The translations under genes and the position numbers were made by a program. Under the pieces are notes generated by a model. It was not told where the DNA came from. It was given only the letters and a program-made list of their open reading frames with translations, and ran no database searches. Positions 17,568 to 25,909 of a stretch of DNA of 52,820 nt are shown in pieces (within the stretch, counting starts at the first letter, position 1; each line of letters begins with the position of its first letter). Source of the DNA: Nitrospira lenta. Lineage in GTDB: Bacteria; Nitrospirota; Nitrospiria; Nitrospirales; Nitrospiraceae. The stretch is taken from contig CAMDPZ010000006.1 of NCBI GenBank assembly GCA_945905765.1, forward strand, positions 1 through 52,820, given 5' to 3'.

Positions 17568-18038
17568 ATGAAGAAGAAGACGTCGTCAAAAGCCCACAAA
17601 AAGCCGGTGAAGCGGAAAATTGCTGCGAAGCCGGCGAAGAAGGTCTCGCTTCAGCCCGCCCCTGTGACCCCTGGTGAAGTGATTCTCGGGGAAGGCGACA
17701 TCATCGCATTGAATGGTCGGGAGTGCGCTGAACTGACGGTCTCAAACGTTGGTGACCGACCGATCCAGGTGGGGTCACACTGTCACTTTTTTGAAGTGAA
17801 TCGGGCGCTACGGTTTGACCGTGAAAGAGCCTATGGCTTCCGCCTAGAAGTGCCAGCTGGAGCGGCCGTGCGATTCGAGCCGGGAGAGGAGAAGCGTGTG
17901 ACATTAGTGGCGCTCGGTGGCAATCGGGTGGTTTATGGGATCAATGGCCTCGTGAATGGCCGGCTTGACGATCCAACGGTGAAAGTGAAAGCTCTTGCGC
18001 TAGCGTATGAGCAAGGATTTATTGTAACTAAAGGTTAA
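17568..18038 (+). CDS. ureB: Urease beta subunit with lysine-rich N-terminal extension
   Basis: 156 residues, about 50 more than the usual separate beta subunit. Residues 1-30 are extremely basic ([20 protein letters not shown]); the family domain starts at about [13 protein letters not shown] and includes [34 protein letters not shown] and [12 protein letters not shown]. Known: the beta subunit is structural and carries contacts to the UreDFG activation complex. The Lys-rich extension has no signal-peptide hydrophobic core, so it is not an export signal; it might bind nucleic acid, membranes or accessory proteins. An internal start could bypass it, but there is no good internal ATG near residue 35. 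Confidence 0.95.
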   Translation: MKKKTSSKAHKKPVKRKIAAKPAKKVSLQPAPVTPGEVILGEGDIIALNGRECAELTVSNVGDRPIQVGSHCHFFEVNRALRFDRERAYGFRLEVPAGAAVRFEPGEEKRVTLVALGGNRVVYGINGLVNGRLDDPTVKVKALALAYEQGFIVTKG

Positions 18039-18194
18039 TCGATCGGAGCTCCAGCGAAAGGAGAAAGGCTGGTAAAACGGTTTCCGGCAAGACCGTAGAA
18101 AATGTCAAAACCAGAGATGTATCTTCTGAGATACGTTATGGGCTTTGACTAGCTGAGAAGAAAACTGGAAACTAGTTTCAACAGTCGTTACCCC
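18039..18194 (+). promoter_or_regulatory. Structured ureB-ureC spacer
   Basis: 156 nt in an otherwise tightly packed set. Three small inverted repeats are visible: ACGGT/ACCGT (18077-18096), GTATCT/AGATAC (18119-18134) and the palindrome GAAACTAGTTTC (18168-18179). The ureC start at 18195 has no clear Shine-Dalgarno sequence, so folding here may affect ureC translation. A purine stretch AGGAGAAAGG lies at about 18058-18068, too far upstream to serve ureC. Confidence 0.35.
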
Positions 18195-19922
18195 ATGAAG
18201 CTTACCCGGCGGCAATACAACGACCTCTACGGACCGACGGCCAACGATCGCATTCGCTTGGCCGACACCGATCTTCTCATTGAAATTACCCGCGATCTGA
18301 CAGTACCTGGCGAGGAAGCGAAGTTTGGCGGGGGCAAAGTGATCCGTGACGGGATGGGGCAGTCGCCGGCCGCCACGCGTGCAAAGGGGGCCCTTGATCT
18401 CGTCATTACCAACGCCATCATCATCGACTGGTGGGGCATCGTGAAAGCCGACATTGGAATCCGTGACGGCCGCATTGTTGGTATCGGCAAGGCCGGGAAT
18501 CCAGATTTGATGAGTGGCGTTACGAAAGGAATGGAGATTGGAGCTTGCACTGAGGTGCTCTCAGCAGAAGGCAAGATTATTACCGCGGGCGGCATTGATA
18601 CACATATCCATTTCATCTGTCCGCAAATTATTACGGAAGCGATTGCGAATGGACTGACCACTTTGATCGGCGGAGGAACCGGCCCCGCGACGGGGACGAA
18701 TGCGACAACTTGTACGCCGGGTGCGTGGAACCTGCACCGTATGCTGGAAGCGGCCGATGGGTTCCCGATCAACCTCGGATTTCTGGGGAAAGGGAATTCA
18801 TCGCTGCACGATGGATTGCGGGAGCAAGTCGAGGCGGGTGCAATCGGGCTCAAACTGCATGAAGATTGGGGGACAACTCCGGCAGCGATTTCGACCTGTC
18901 TTGATGTGGCGGAGGAGTATGACGTGCAGGTGGCGATCCACACCGACACGTTGAACGAAGCTGGGTTCGTCGAAGACACCATCAAAGCGTTCAAGGGACG
19001 CACCATTCACTCCTTTCACACGGAAGGAGCGGGCGGTGGGCATGCACCAGACATCATTAAAGTGTGTGGTGAGCCCAACGTCCTGCCTTCGTCCACAAAT
19101 CCGACAATGCCGTTTACCGTCAACACAATGGACGAACATCTCGACATGCTCATGGTCTGCCATCATTTGAATCCACGTGTGCCGGAGGATATTGCCTTTG
19201 CCGAGTCGCGGATTCGGCGCGAAACGATCGCCGCCGAAGACATTCTGCATGACATGGGTGCCATCAGCATCATGTCCTCTGATTCACAAGCGATGGGGCG
19301 TGTGGGCGAGGTAATCATTCGCACCTGGCAGACGGCACATAAGATGAAAGTGCAACGCGGGCATCTGTCGCAAACGGCGGCGGAGAGGCTGCTCGGTAGT
19401 AATGATAATTTCCGCGTACGGCGCTATATCGCCAAGTACACGATCAATCCAGCGATTGCGCATGGGATTGCGCACGAAGTGGGATCGGTCGAAGTCGGTA
19501 AGCTGGCAGATCTGGTCCTGTGGAAGCCGGCGTTCTTCGGGGTGAAGCCTGACATTGTGCTGAAGGGTGGGTTTCCGATGTCGGCGGCAATGGGCGATCC
19601 TAATGCTTCTATTCCCACGCCGCAGCCGGTGCTGACGCGATCAATGTTCGGAAGTTTTGGTCGTGCACCCTTTGCCACAAGCCTGACGTTTCTCTCGAAG
19701 TCAGCCATGGACCAAGAGGTCCATAAAAAGCTCGGCTTACAGAAGCGTGTGGCAGCGGTGAAGAAGTGCCGCGGGATTGGCAAGCGGGACATGAAGCTCA
19801 ACGATGCGCTACCGCACATGGAAGTCGATCCCGAAACTTATATTGTCAAAGCCGACGGTCAAATTCTGACATGCGATCCAGTGGCGGTGTTACCCATGGC
19901 GCAACGTTACTTCCTGTTCTAA
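18195..19922 (+). CDS. ureC: Urease alpha (catalytic) subunit
   Basis: 575 residues, normal length. It hydrolyses urea to ammonia and carbamate with two nickel ions. All catalytic residues are present: nickel ligands His137 and His139 (THIHF), the carbamylated Lys220 in GLKLHEDWG with substrate-binding His222, His249 (HTDTLNE), His275 ([12 protein letters not shown]) and Asp363 ([13 protein letters not shown]). The mobile-flap Cys322 lies in MVCHHLNP. The N-terminal pattern [20 protein letters not shown] is canonical. Inference: a functional cytoplasmic urease supplying ammonia (and CO2) from imported urea. It is followed after 58 nt by ureF. Confidence 0.98.
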   Translation: MKLTRRQYNDLYGPTANDRIRLADTDLLIEITRDLTVPGEEAKFGGGKVIRDGMGQSPAATRAKGALDLVITNAIIIDWWGIVKADIGIRDGRIVGIGKAGNPDLMSGVTKGMEIGACTEVLSAEGKIITAGGIDTHIHFICPQIITEAIANGLTTLIGGGTGPATGTNATTCTPGAWNLHRMLEAADGFPINLGFLGKGNSSLHDGLREQVEAGAIGLKLHEDWGTTPAAISTCLDVAEEYDVQVAIHTDTLNEAGFVEDTIKAFKGRTIHSFHTEGAGGGHAPDIIKVCGEPNVLPSSTNPTMPFTVNTMDEHLDMLMVCHHLNPRVPEDIAFAESRIRRETIAAEDILHDMGAISIMSSDSQAMGRVGEVIIRTWQTAHKMKVQRGHLSQTAAERLLGSNDNFRVRRYIAKYTINPAIAHGIAHEVGSVEVGKLADLVLWKPAFFGVKPDIVLKGGFPMSAAMGDPNASIPTPQPVLTRSMFGSFGRAPFATSLTFLSKSAMDQEVHKKLGLQKRVAAVKKCRGIGKRDMKLNDALPHMEVDPETYIVKADGQILTCDPVAVLPMAQRYFLF

Positions 19923-19980
19923 TACGCGGATGGCGCGGGAGGTCATTTTGATAAGCCTTCTGGAAAAATCTGAGTAGGCA

Positions 19981-20667
19981 ATGGATACACGGGCGTTTCT
20001 CAAAGGCTTTCGCTTCGTCGATAGTTTTTTCCCTTCTGGAAGCTATGCCTACTCGTCTGGATTGGAGGCGGCAGTGCAGGGGGGTGCCGTCAAGAACTCG
20101 GAGGAGTTCTCGCACTTTGTACTAGAAGTACTGACGACTGGGCTGGGGAAGCGGGAAGCGGTTGCGGCAGGATTCGCCCATGACGCCATTGTGTTCGGGG
20201 CTCTTGAAATCGCCGTGAAGACCGACTGGGAGCTAGAGGCGATGAAGCTGGGGCGGGAATTGCGGATGGCGAGCCGCCAGATGGGGCGGCAGGTAGTTCG
20301 CTCGGCAGCGGAACAGAGCGACCGACACCCATTGATCCAGGATTACTTGGTGGCGGTCGAGGCGGGGCAGTCACCGGGGCATATGGCTGTTGCCATGGGT
20401 CTCACGTTAGCGGCCGCTGGCTGGTCGAAAGCGGACTTGATCGCCGTCTTTCTGTATCAGGCCGCTACGGGGTATGTCGCCGCGGCTATGAAGTTACTTC
20501 CAATCGGTCAGCGTGAAGGCCAACAGCTACTGGATGGCTGGCTCGATATTATCGAGCGGATAGGTCAGGACGCAGCGCCACAACGGGCCTTGTCCTCCTG
20601 GTCGCCGGTTCAGGATATCTACGCCATGCGACATCGCCAGTTGGAGTCACGGTTGTTCCGGTCGTAG
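19981..20667 (+). CDS. ureF: Urease accessory protein UreF
   Basis: 228 residues, all-helical in pattern. Family landmarks: [20 protein letters not shown] near the N-terminus, then [19 protein letters not shown] and the C-terminal [17 protein letters not shown]. Known: UreF bridges UreD-bound apo-urease and the UreG GTPase and gates nickel delivery. The start is the ATG at 19981; no earlier in-frame start fits. The ureG start follows the stop by 17 nt. Confidence 0.95.
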   Translation: MDTRAFLKGFRFVDSFFPSGSYAYSSGLEAAVQGGAVKNSEEFSHFVLEVLTTGLGKREAVAAGFAHDAIVFGALEIAVKTDWELEAMKLGRELRMASRQMGRQVVRSAAEQSDRHPLIQDYLVAVEAGQSPGHMAVAMGLTLAAAGWSKADLIAVFLYQAATGYVAAAMKLLPIGQREGQQLLDGWLDIIERIGQDAAPQRALSSWSPVQDIYAMRHRQLESRLFRS

Positions 20668-20684
20668 AGAAGAAAGCACACGCT

Positions 20685-21356
20685 ATGCATCGTGACGATG
20701 AACATTTCTGCGGCACAGGGCGTGTGACGGTGGCACGGGTGCGCCAGATACCGGTCATTGGCGTCGGTGGGCCAGTGGGGTCAGGGAAGACGATGCTGGT
20801 GGAAGCGCTCTGCCTGCAGCTGCGCGATCGCTACAGTCTCGCGGTAGTTACGAACGATATTTTCACGAAAGAAGACGCGGAGTTTCTCGCTAAACGAGGC
20901 GCACTCCCGCACGACCGAATTCTCGGCGTCGAAACCGGAGGCTGCCCGCACACAGCGATTCGCGAAGATGCATCGCACAATCAGGAAGCACTGGATGATT
21001 TGCTCAAGCGCCATCCAGACGTTGAACTGATGTTTGTCGAAAGTGGAGGGGACAATTTAGCCGCCACCTTCAGCCCGGAGCTAGCCGACAAAGTTATCTA
21101 CGTCATTGATGTGGCCGCTGGTGACAAAATTCCGCGTAAAGGCGGGCCTGGTATCACGCGCTCTGATCTGCTCGTAATCAATAAGATTGACCTTGCGCCA
21201 CATGTAGGTGCCGAGTTGTCCGTGATGGATCGGGACAGCCGGAAGATGCGTGGCGAGCTGCCGTTTCTCTTCACCAATCTCAAGACTGGGCAGGGCCTCG
21301 CTCATGTCGTCGCTTGGATTGAGCAATTTATTCCGCGCCACGCCCACCGTCACTGA
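20685..21356 (+). CDS. ureG: Urease accessory GTPase UreG
   Basis: 223 residues. The P-loop GGPVGSGKT spans residues 28-36. The metal-binding [10 protein letters not shown] motif and [16 protein letters not shown] are as in active UreG, and the guanine-specificity motif is [11 protein letters not shown]. Known: a SIMIBI GTPase that carries nickel as a dimer through the Cys-Pro-His motif and powers urease activation. Since no ureE is present, UreG must receive nickel from another source. The first 20 residues ([11 protein letters not shown]) are a slightly long, His/Asp-containing N-terminus that might help bind metal, although it is far shorter than the His-rich tails of some UreG proteins. 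Confidence 0.96.
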   Translation: MHRDDEHFCGTGRVTVARVRQIPVIGVGGPVGSGKTMLVEALCLQLRDRYSLAVVTNDIFTKEDAEFLAKRGALPHDRILGVETGGCPHTAIREDASHNQEALDDLLKRHPDVELMFVESGGDNLAATFSPELADKVIYVIDVAAGDKIPRKGGPGITRSDLLVINKIDLAPHVGAELSVMDRDSRKMRGELPFLFTNLKTGQGLAHVVAWIEQFIPRHAHRH

Positions 21357-21369
21357 CAAAAGGCTTACT

Positions 21370-22230
21370 GTGATCCATCCGGCTGTGCACGATTCGGCTC
21401 TGGATACTGTCGGTCGGCACGGGTCGCTGAGCTATACCTTTAAACGCGAGGGGGCGCGTACGGTTCTCACCCACTCTGCCTGTTCGAGCCCCTGGCATTA
21501 TTTTCCTCCCACTTTTCTCGACGACAGCGGCTGTGCCTATACCTGGCTGGTGAATCCGTCAGGCGGTCTAGTCGGCGGTGATTATCTCACGGTTACCGCG
21601 CAACTGCAGGCACACACGCATGTGATGATGACGAGTCCTTCGGCGAACCGTATCTACCGGAGTGAGGGTAAGTCGGCCGAACAGGAGATCCGTCTGACCG
21701 TTGGGGCTGGTGCCCGAATGGAATGGCTACCGGAGGTCACGATCCCATTCGCTGGCTCCCAATTTCGTCAGTCGATTCACATCGATCTCGCGCCGGGTGC
21801 GACGGTGGTACTGTGGGACGCCATGGCGTCTGGGCGTGTGGCAAGCGGTGAGCGATGGATGTTTGCGAGCTATGAGAACGAGATCGTGATCCGAACGACA
21901 GCGGGCGCGGCAGCAGTGGAACGCTTCTTGGTGACACCCGATTCGGTCGGGACTATGGTGAAAAGCTGGGACTATGTCGGGTCGCTCTTTGTGGTCGGGG
22001 ACTCGGTCGACCTGGATCGGCTGGCTATCTTGGAAAGCAAGCTGGATGAGTTATGCGGTCAACAGCCCCGTGAGTTGCTTGGTGGCGTCTCTAGACCTGC
22101 CGTCCCTGGACTGGTGGTGAAAGTGGTGGCACGATCGGCTCCGGCACTGGCCGACTTCCTTGAAGCGGCATGGCAGAACATACGTGAAATTCTGTGGGCA
22201 TTACCAGTCGCAGCACTGAGACGGTATTAG
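21370..22230 (+). CDS. ureD: Urease accessory protein UreD (UreH)
   Basis: 286 residues from the GTG at 21370, 13 nt after the ureG stop; longer in-frame starts back to 21250 would overlap the ureG coding region and were rejected. Landmarks: NPSGGLVGGDYLTVTAQL, SPSANRIYRS, MEWLPEVTIPFAGSQF and WDAMASGRVASGERW, all typical UreD segments. Known: UreD binds apo-urease and provides the tunnel for nickel delivery together with UreF. It is the last gene of the urea locus; the next gene converges on it after 46 nt. Confidence 0.93.
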   Translation: MIHPAVHDSALDTVGRHGSLSYTFKREGARTVLTHSACSSPWHYFPPTFLDDSGCAYTWLVNPSGGLVGGDYLTVTAQLQAHTHVMMTSPSANRIYRSEGKSAEQEIRLTVGAGARMEWLPEVTIPFAGSQFRQSIHIDLAPGATVVLWDAMASGRVASGERWMFASYENEIVIRTTAGAAAVERFLVTPDSVGTMVKSWDYVGSLFVVGDSVDLDRLAILESKLDELCGQQPRELLGGVSRPAVPGLVVKVVARSAPALADFLEAAWQNIREILWALPVAALRRY

Positions 22231-22276
22231 CGTCCCGTTGAGATGGAGATATCGTCTATGATGCGCCAGACGCGCC

Positions 22277-23533
22277 TTAGAGGTTAAGCATTGGGAAACG
22301 CGGGAGCGCCGTATCGTGGATACCCGAGAGCCTCAGAACAACATCGTACAGCTGTTGCGCGCGCTCTGATTTGACGGGCTCGAACCCGTGGCCGAGGATG
22401 GCCTTGTTGGCTGCGTCGAGTAGCGGTTTCATCGTTGGCCACTCACGCAGAAAGGCTTGGCCCATCTGGTCGCCTAACCCAGCCAGCGCGCGGAACTGCG
22501 CCTGCATAGGCAGCTTGTACTTACCGTCGAGGTCTTCTAGCCAACACGATCGACAGGTTTCTTGCAGCGCCTGGGGTAACTGCTCCGGCTGTACATCCCA
22601 GATTTTGATCGTGTAGTGTTTGAACAGTTGCCGTTGGGCGAACGCTTCAAGGGCACGAATCAATAAAACCATGGCGGTTTCTGAATCATGCGTGCCATGC
22701 AGCCGCCGGTCGGCATGAGCCAGCAAGTCCAGCGCCTGCAGGTCTTTGACGGGAGCAGGATCGAGGACGAGCCTTTCTAGAAATCCCGCATTCGCTTTGA
22801 CTAAGGGCAACACCACCTTGAGCCCTTGAGGTCCACCCCAGATCAACGCCAGATCGAAAGCCTTGACAGCGTTCTTCAGCTTCTCCCAGGCCTGCCGATA
22901 ATGGAACCGCTCCCACAGATCGTAGCCATCGGCCAGATCGGCAAAGGCCCGATATAGAGGCTTTTGCCCGCCGCTTACCCGGGCTTCGATCTCGCGGAAC
23001 AGCTTTGCAGCGGCGGCAAACATTCCTTGATTAAACAGGTTGCACCCCTCGCGGCGCGAACCAGAGGCCGCTTCGTCCCAGGGGTTCCCCTGCGTCCAAA
23101 GGAACGGCTTACCGGCAATATCGATTCGATCGTCATCCTGTCCCTCTCGTGCCGACACGAGCGAGACGATCCGCGAACTATGAGACAGAGTGGCCAAGGT
23201 CAGAGCGCTGGCCATGGCCGGCGTGGCCCCCGTCATATCGACGACCAGCTCGCCCGGCTGCACGTCCCAGGTTCGCAACATCTCCGGAAGCGCTTGTGCG
23301 AGCACTCGATAACAGTGGAGGAATTCGTCAGGCTCCTCCAGCATTACCCAATCCCACCGTCGAGGCATCTGCTCAATCTTCGGCTGAACCTCCGACTCCA
23401 CCAACCCCTTCGCCCCTGTTGGCAACACAAAACAGAGCGAATCCGGGTGCAGGCGGTTAATGGAATAGATCGCCGCCGCCGCATGATCAGTCAGCGCGAT
23501 CACGAGAGCTTTGACTGGTTGGTCTTGTGCCAT
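22277..23533 (-). CDS. Stand-alone CARF-type protein, Cas_Cas02710 (TIGR02710)-like
   Basis: 418 residues from the ATG at 23533. The N-terminal part has a Rossmann pattern (VKALVIALTDHAAAAIYSI) and the segment VVDMTGATPAMASALTLAT at 98-116, corresponding to the CARF TGGTK-M loop that contacts cyclic oligoadenylate, here changed to TGATPAM. The C-terminal helical part (ETAMVLLIRALEAFAQ, then ANKAILGHGFEPV around His382) resembles the HEPN-like end of these proteins, but the Arg expected 4-6 residues before the His is absent (N, K and A there). Known: relatives are CRISPR-associated, linked to type III signalling. No CRISPR array or cas gene is in the window. Inference: a nucleotide sensor, possibly without nuclease activity. 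Family assignment is from memory of motifs. Confidence 0.6.
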   Translation of the reverse strand: MAQDQPVKALVIALTDHAAAAIYSINRLHPDSLCFVLPTGAKGLVESEVQPKIEQMPRRWDWVMLEEPDEFLHCYRVLAQALPEMLRTWDVQPGELVVDMTGATPAMASALTLATLSHSSRIVSLVSAREGQDDDRIDIAGKPFLWTQGNPWDEAASGSRREGCNLFNQGMFAAAAKLFREIEARVSGGQKPLYRAFADLADGYDLWERFHYRQAWEKLKNAVKAFDLALIWGGPQGLKVVLPLVKANAGFLERLVLDPAPVKDLQALDLLAHADRRLHGTHDSETAMVLLIRALEAFAQRQLFKHYTIKIWDVQPEQLPQALQETCRSCWLEDLDGKYKLPMQAQFRALAGLGDQMGQAFLREWPTMKPLLDAANKAILGHGFEPVKSERAQQLYDVVLRLSGIHDTALPRFPMLNL

Positions 23534-23619
23534 TGCGCGCGGACTATACCACAGGGCCACGTAAAAGCCTTTGGCCGGTCTAGTTTGACAGGCGGCAGCT
23601 GGTTGCCTAAAATCGCCCC

Positions 23620-24198
23620 ATGAAAGAATTGGTTCTCAGCGCCTTTGCCGAAAGCGCGTCCGTCAAGCAACAGTTTGCGCGCGACCATGCGGATCGTATC
23701 GTGCAGGTCGCAACACTCATGGTTAAGGCCTTTCGTGAGGGGCACAAAGTGTTATTGTTCGGCAACGGAGGCAGCGCCACGGATGCAGCCCATCTCGCGG
23801 CTGAATTCGTCGGCCGCTATAAACGGGAGCGGACACCGCTCCCGGCCATCGCTCTGGCCACCGACATCGCCGCTATCACCTGCATCGCCAACGATTACGG
23901 CTATGATGAACTCTTTGCCCGTCAGGTCCGCGCCCATGGCCAAAAGGGCGACGTCGCCATCGCCATCAGCACCAGCGGGAACTCCCCAAACGTATTGAAG
24001 GGCGTGGAAGCGGCAACCGCTTGTGGCCTCATCACCATCGGCTGGACCGGCGGAGCCGGCGGAAAACTGGCAAGCCTAGTCAATCATCCCTTTGTCGTCC
24101 CTTCCGTGGTCACGGCCCGTATTCAGGAAAGTCACATCACGCTCGGCCACGTTCTCTGCGAACTCATTGAGGAGCAACTCCTTGGCAAAGCCTCCTGA
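23620..24198 (+). CDS. gmhA: Sedoheptulose-7-phosphate isomerase (phosphoheptose isomerase)
   Basis: 192 residues, a single SIS domain. Landmarks: LLFGNGGSATDAAHLAAEFV, ISTSGNSPNVLKGVE and the C-terminal ESHITLGHVLCELIEEQL with its metal/substrate residues. Known: makes D-glycero-D-manno-heptose 7-phosphate, the first step of ADP-heptose synthesis for LPS core. The adenylyltransferase of the same pathway is encoded at 32647, about 8.5 kb away. It is divergent from the CARF gene with an 86-nt spacer, and its end overlaps the next gene by 17 nt. Confidence 0.95.
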   Translation: MKELVLSAFAESASVKQQFARDHADRIVQVATLMVKAFREGHKVLLFGNGGSATDAAHLAAEFVGRYKRERTPLPAIALATDIAAITCIANDYGYDELFARQVRAHGQKGDVAIAISTSGNSPNVLKGVEAATACGLITIGWTGGAGGKLASLVNHPFVVPSVVTARIQESHITLGHVLCELIEEQLLGKAS

Positions 24199-25174
24199 CC
24201 GGCAGAAGCCCCCTGTCACAGCCCCGCGCCTGATCGCCCCGATCAACGTGACGGATCTTACGACCTATCCGCTCAGAAAACGGCATAGCAAGGTCCGCGT
24301 CTCCGACTTTGCCAAACCCTGGAAGCGAGGGGGCAGCTTCAGCCAATTCTATCGCTCGCTGCCGGATATCCTCGGCGTCAAAACCTTACGCGCGGTGGCC
24401 AAAGCCATCGCGAAGGCCCATCGCAGGGGCAAGCCGGTCATCGTCGGCATCGGCGCCCACGTCATCAAAGTCGGATTAAGTCCGATCCTCGTGGACCTCA
24501 TGCAGCAAGGGATCGTCTCGGCTGTGGCCATGAACGGCGCCGGGATCATTCACGATTTCGAACTGGCGCTCATGGGCCATACATCCGAAGAAGTCGATGC
24601 GGAAATCGACGAGGGCCGCTTCGGGATGGCGGAAGAAACCGGCCGCATGCTGAACGAGGCGATCGTCCGCGGGGCGCACGATCGCGAGGGACTCGGCGAA
24701 TCAGTCGGCCACTACATCAATCGGCGCCAGGGGCAATTCCCCAATCGCGAGACGAGCATCCTGGCGACCGGCGCGCGGCTGGGCATTCCTGTGACTGTGC
24801 ATGTCGCCATCGGCACCGACATCATCCATATGCATCCTGCCGCGGACGGAGCCTCCATCGGCGCAACGTCGTTACTGGACTTTCGGCGGCTGGCGGCTGT
24901 CGTGTCCGGGATGGAGGGAGGCGTCTATCTCAACCTCGGCTCCGCTGTCATTTTGCCGGAGGTCTTTCTCAAGGCCGTGTCGCTGGGACGGAACCTCGGT
25001 CATGAGCTGACCAACATTACGACCGTGAACATGGACTTCATGGCCCACTACCGCCCCCTCACCAACGTGGTGCGGCGGCCGACCCAGAAGGGCGGAAAGG
25101 GCTATTCCCTGATCGGCCACCACGAAATTATGGTGCCGTTGCTAGCCGCGGCCATTCACGAAGAATTGGGGTAA
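24182..25174 (+). CDS. Conserved protein, possibly distantly deoxyhypusine-synthase-like
   Basis: 330 residues from the TTG at 24182, which has GAGGAG about 8 nt upstream and overlaps the end of gmhA; the in-frame ATG at 24092 lies deep in gmhA. I do not recognise it firmly. Seen: HRRGKPVIVGIGAHVIKVGL, LVDLMQQGIVSAVAMNGAG followed by IIHDFELALMGHTSEEVD, THVAIGTDIIHMHP-type segments and LNLGSAVILPEVFLKA. The order of an NAD-type Rossmann start, a Gly-Ala-x-Ile-x-His-Asp segment and Gly-rich strands recalls bacterial deoxyhypusine-synthase-like proteins; this is a weak resemblance. Position after gmhA suggests a link to heptose or nucleotide-sugar metabolism, also unproven. Length and codon use are those of a normal housekeeping gene. 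Confidence 0.8.
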   Translation: MAKPPDRQKPPVTAPRLIAPINVTDLTTYPLRKRHSKVRVSDFAKPWKRGGSFSQFYRSLPDILGVKTLRAVAKAIAKAHRRGKPVIVGIGAHVIKVGLSPILVDLMQQGIVSAVAMNGAGIIHDFELALMGHTSEEVDAEIDEGRFGMAEETGRMLNEAIVRGAHDREGLGESVGHYINRRQGQFPNRETSILATGARLGIPVTVHVAIGTDIIHMHPAADGASIGATSLLDFRRLAAVVSGMEGGVYLNLGSAVILPEVFLKAVSLGRNLGHELTNITTVNMDFMAHYRPLTNVVRRPTQKGGKGYSLIGHHEIMVPLLAAAIHEELG

Positions 25175-25183
25175 CCCCCTCCT

Positions 25184-25879
25184 ATGGCTCCACGCCAAGC
25201 CCCTCCCGTCACCACTCAGCATCTCACTCAAATGTGGAACGAACTGAACGGCCGCTACTTCGCAGGCCTGCTGCCTCCGATCGATCTCGTGTGGAGCCGC
25301 CGCCTGACCTCCTCCGTCGGCATGTTCATCAGCCGTCGAGGGCCAAGACCCCGGCTGGATCAGGAGGGCCTTCGCCCGCCAAGCAAGCGCGAGATTCGCC
25401 TCTCCCTACCCTTGCTCCACCAAGCCACCCATACAAGCGAATATGGCGAGCAGGAAATCGTGAATACCCTGGCGCACGAGATGATTCATCAATGGCAATA
25501 CGACAGTCTGAAGCGGCGGCCGAATCACGGGCCTGATTTTCTCCGCAAGATGACCGAGATGAATCGGGACGGCACCCTGGCGATCACCATCTATCATTCG
25601 TTGCAGAAGGAAGTGCTCGCGCTCACGCGATTCGCCTGGCGCTGTCGGCAATGCGGCCAACTGTACCGACGTCAGCGGCGGACGATTCAGCCGCGCCGGC
25701 ACCATTGCGGTATCTGCAAGGGATCGCTACAGGAATTGAACCCGTCACACGTCAATCGTCATCCGGCAACCGAGGAAACCAGGGAATGCTCCACCAGTGC
25801 CGTAGCGACCGGACAGGACGAACAACTTGATCTGGTGTTTTCTCAGAACCCTAGCCCCTCCTCCGTTCTCCACGATTGA
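25184..25879 (+). CDS. SprT-like zinc metalloprotease domain protein
   Basis: 231 residues. The SprT domain comes first: LTQMWNELNGRYF-type start, HEMIH zinc motif at residues 98-102 (AHEMIHQWQYD) and the third ligand in NHGPDF (His115). A zinc ribbon follows with CRQC and CGIC pairs (about 155-185). The last about 45 residues are low-complexity and poorly defined. Known: SprT/Spartan-type proteins in other organisms degrade proteins cross-linked to DNA; bacterial SprT members are little studied. It starts 9 nt after the previous stop and is followed by a Y-family polymerase gene, which fits a DNA-damage role. Confidence 0.85.
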   Translation: MAPRQAPPVTTQHLTQMWNELNGRYFAGLLPPIDLVWSRRLTSSVGMFISRRGPRPRLDQEGLRPPSKREIRLSLPLLHQATHTSEYGEQEIVNTLAHEMIHQWQYDSLKRRPNHGPDFLRKMTEMNRDGTLAITIYHSLQKEVLALTRFAWRCRQCGQLYRRQRRTIQPRRHHCGICKGSLQELNPSHVNRHPATEETRECSTSAVATGQDEQLDLVFSQNPSPSSVLHD

Positions 25880-25909
25880 CGAATGACCTGTGACCTGTGA
25901 CGATGTCCC

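Noticed and set aside
22230-23620. CRISPR array or cas genes near the CARF-type gene
   Set aside because: No evenly spaced direct repeats and no cas-like frames were found on either side.
22964-23623. 219-residue plus-strand frame
   Set aside because: Antisense to the CARF-type gene; no motif.
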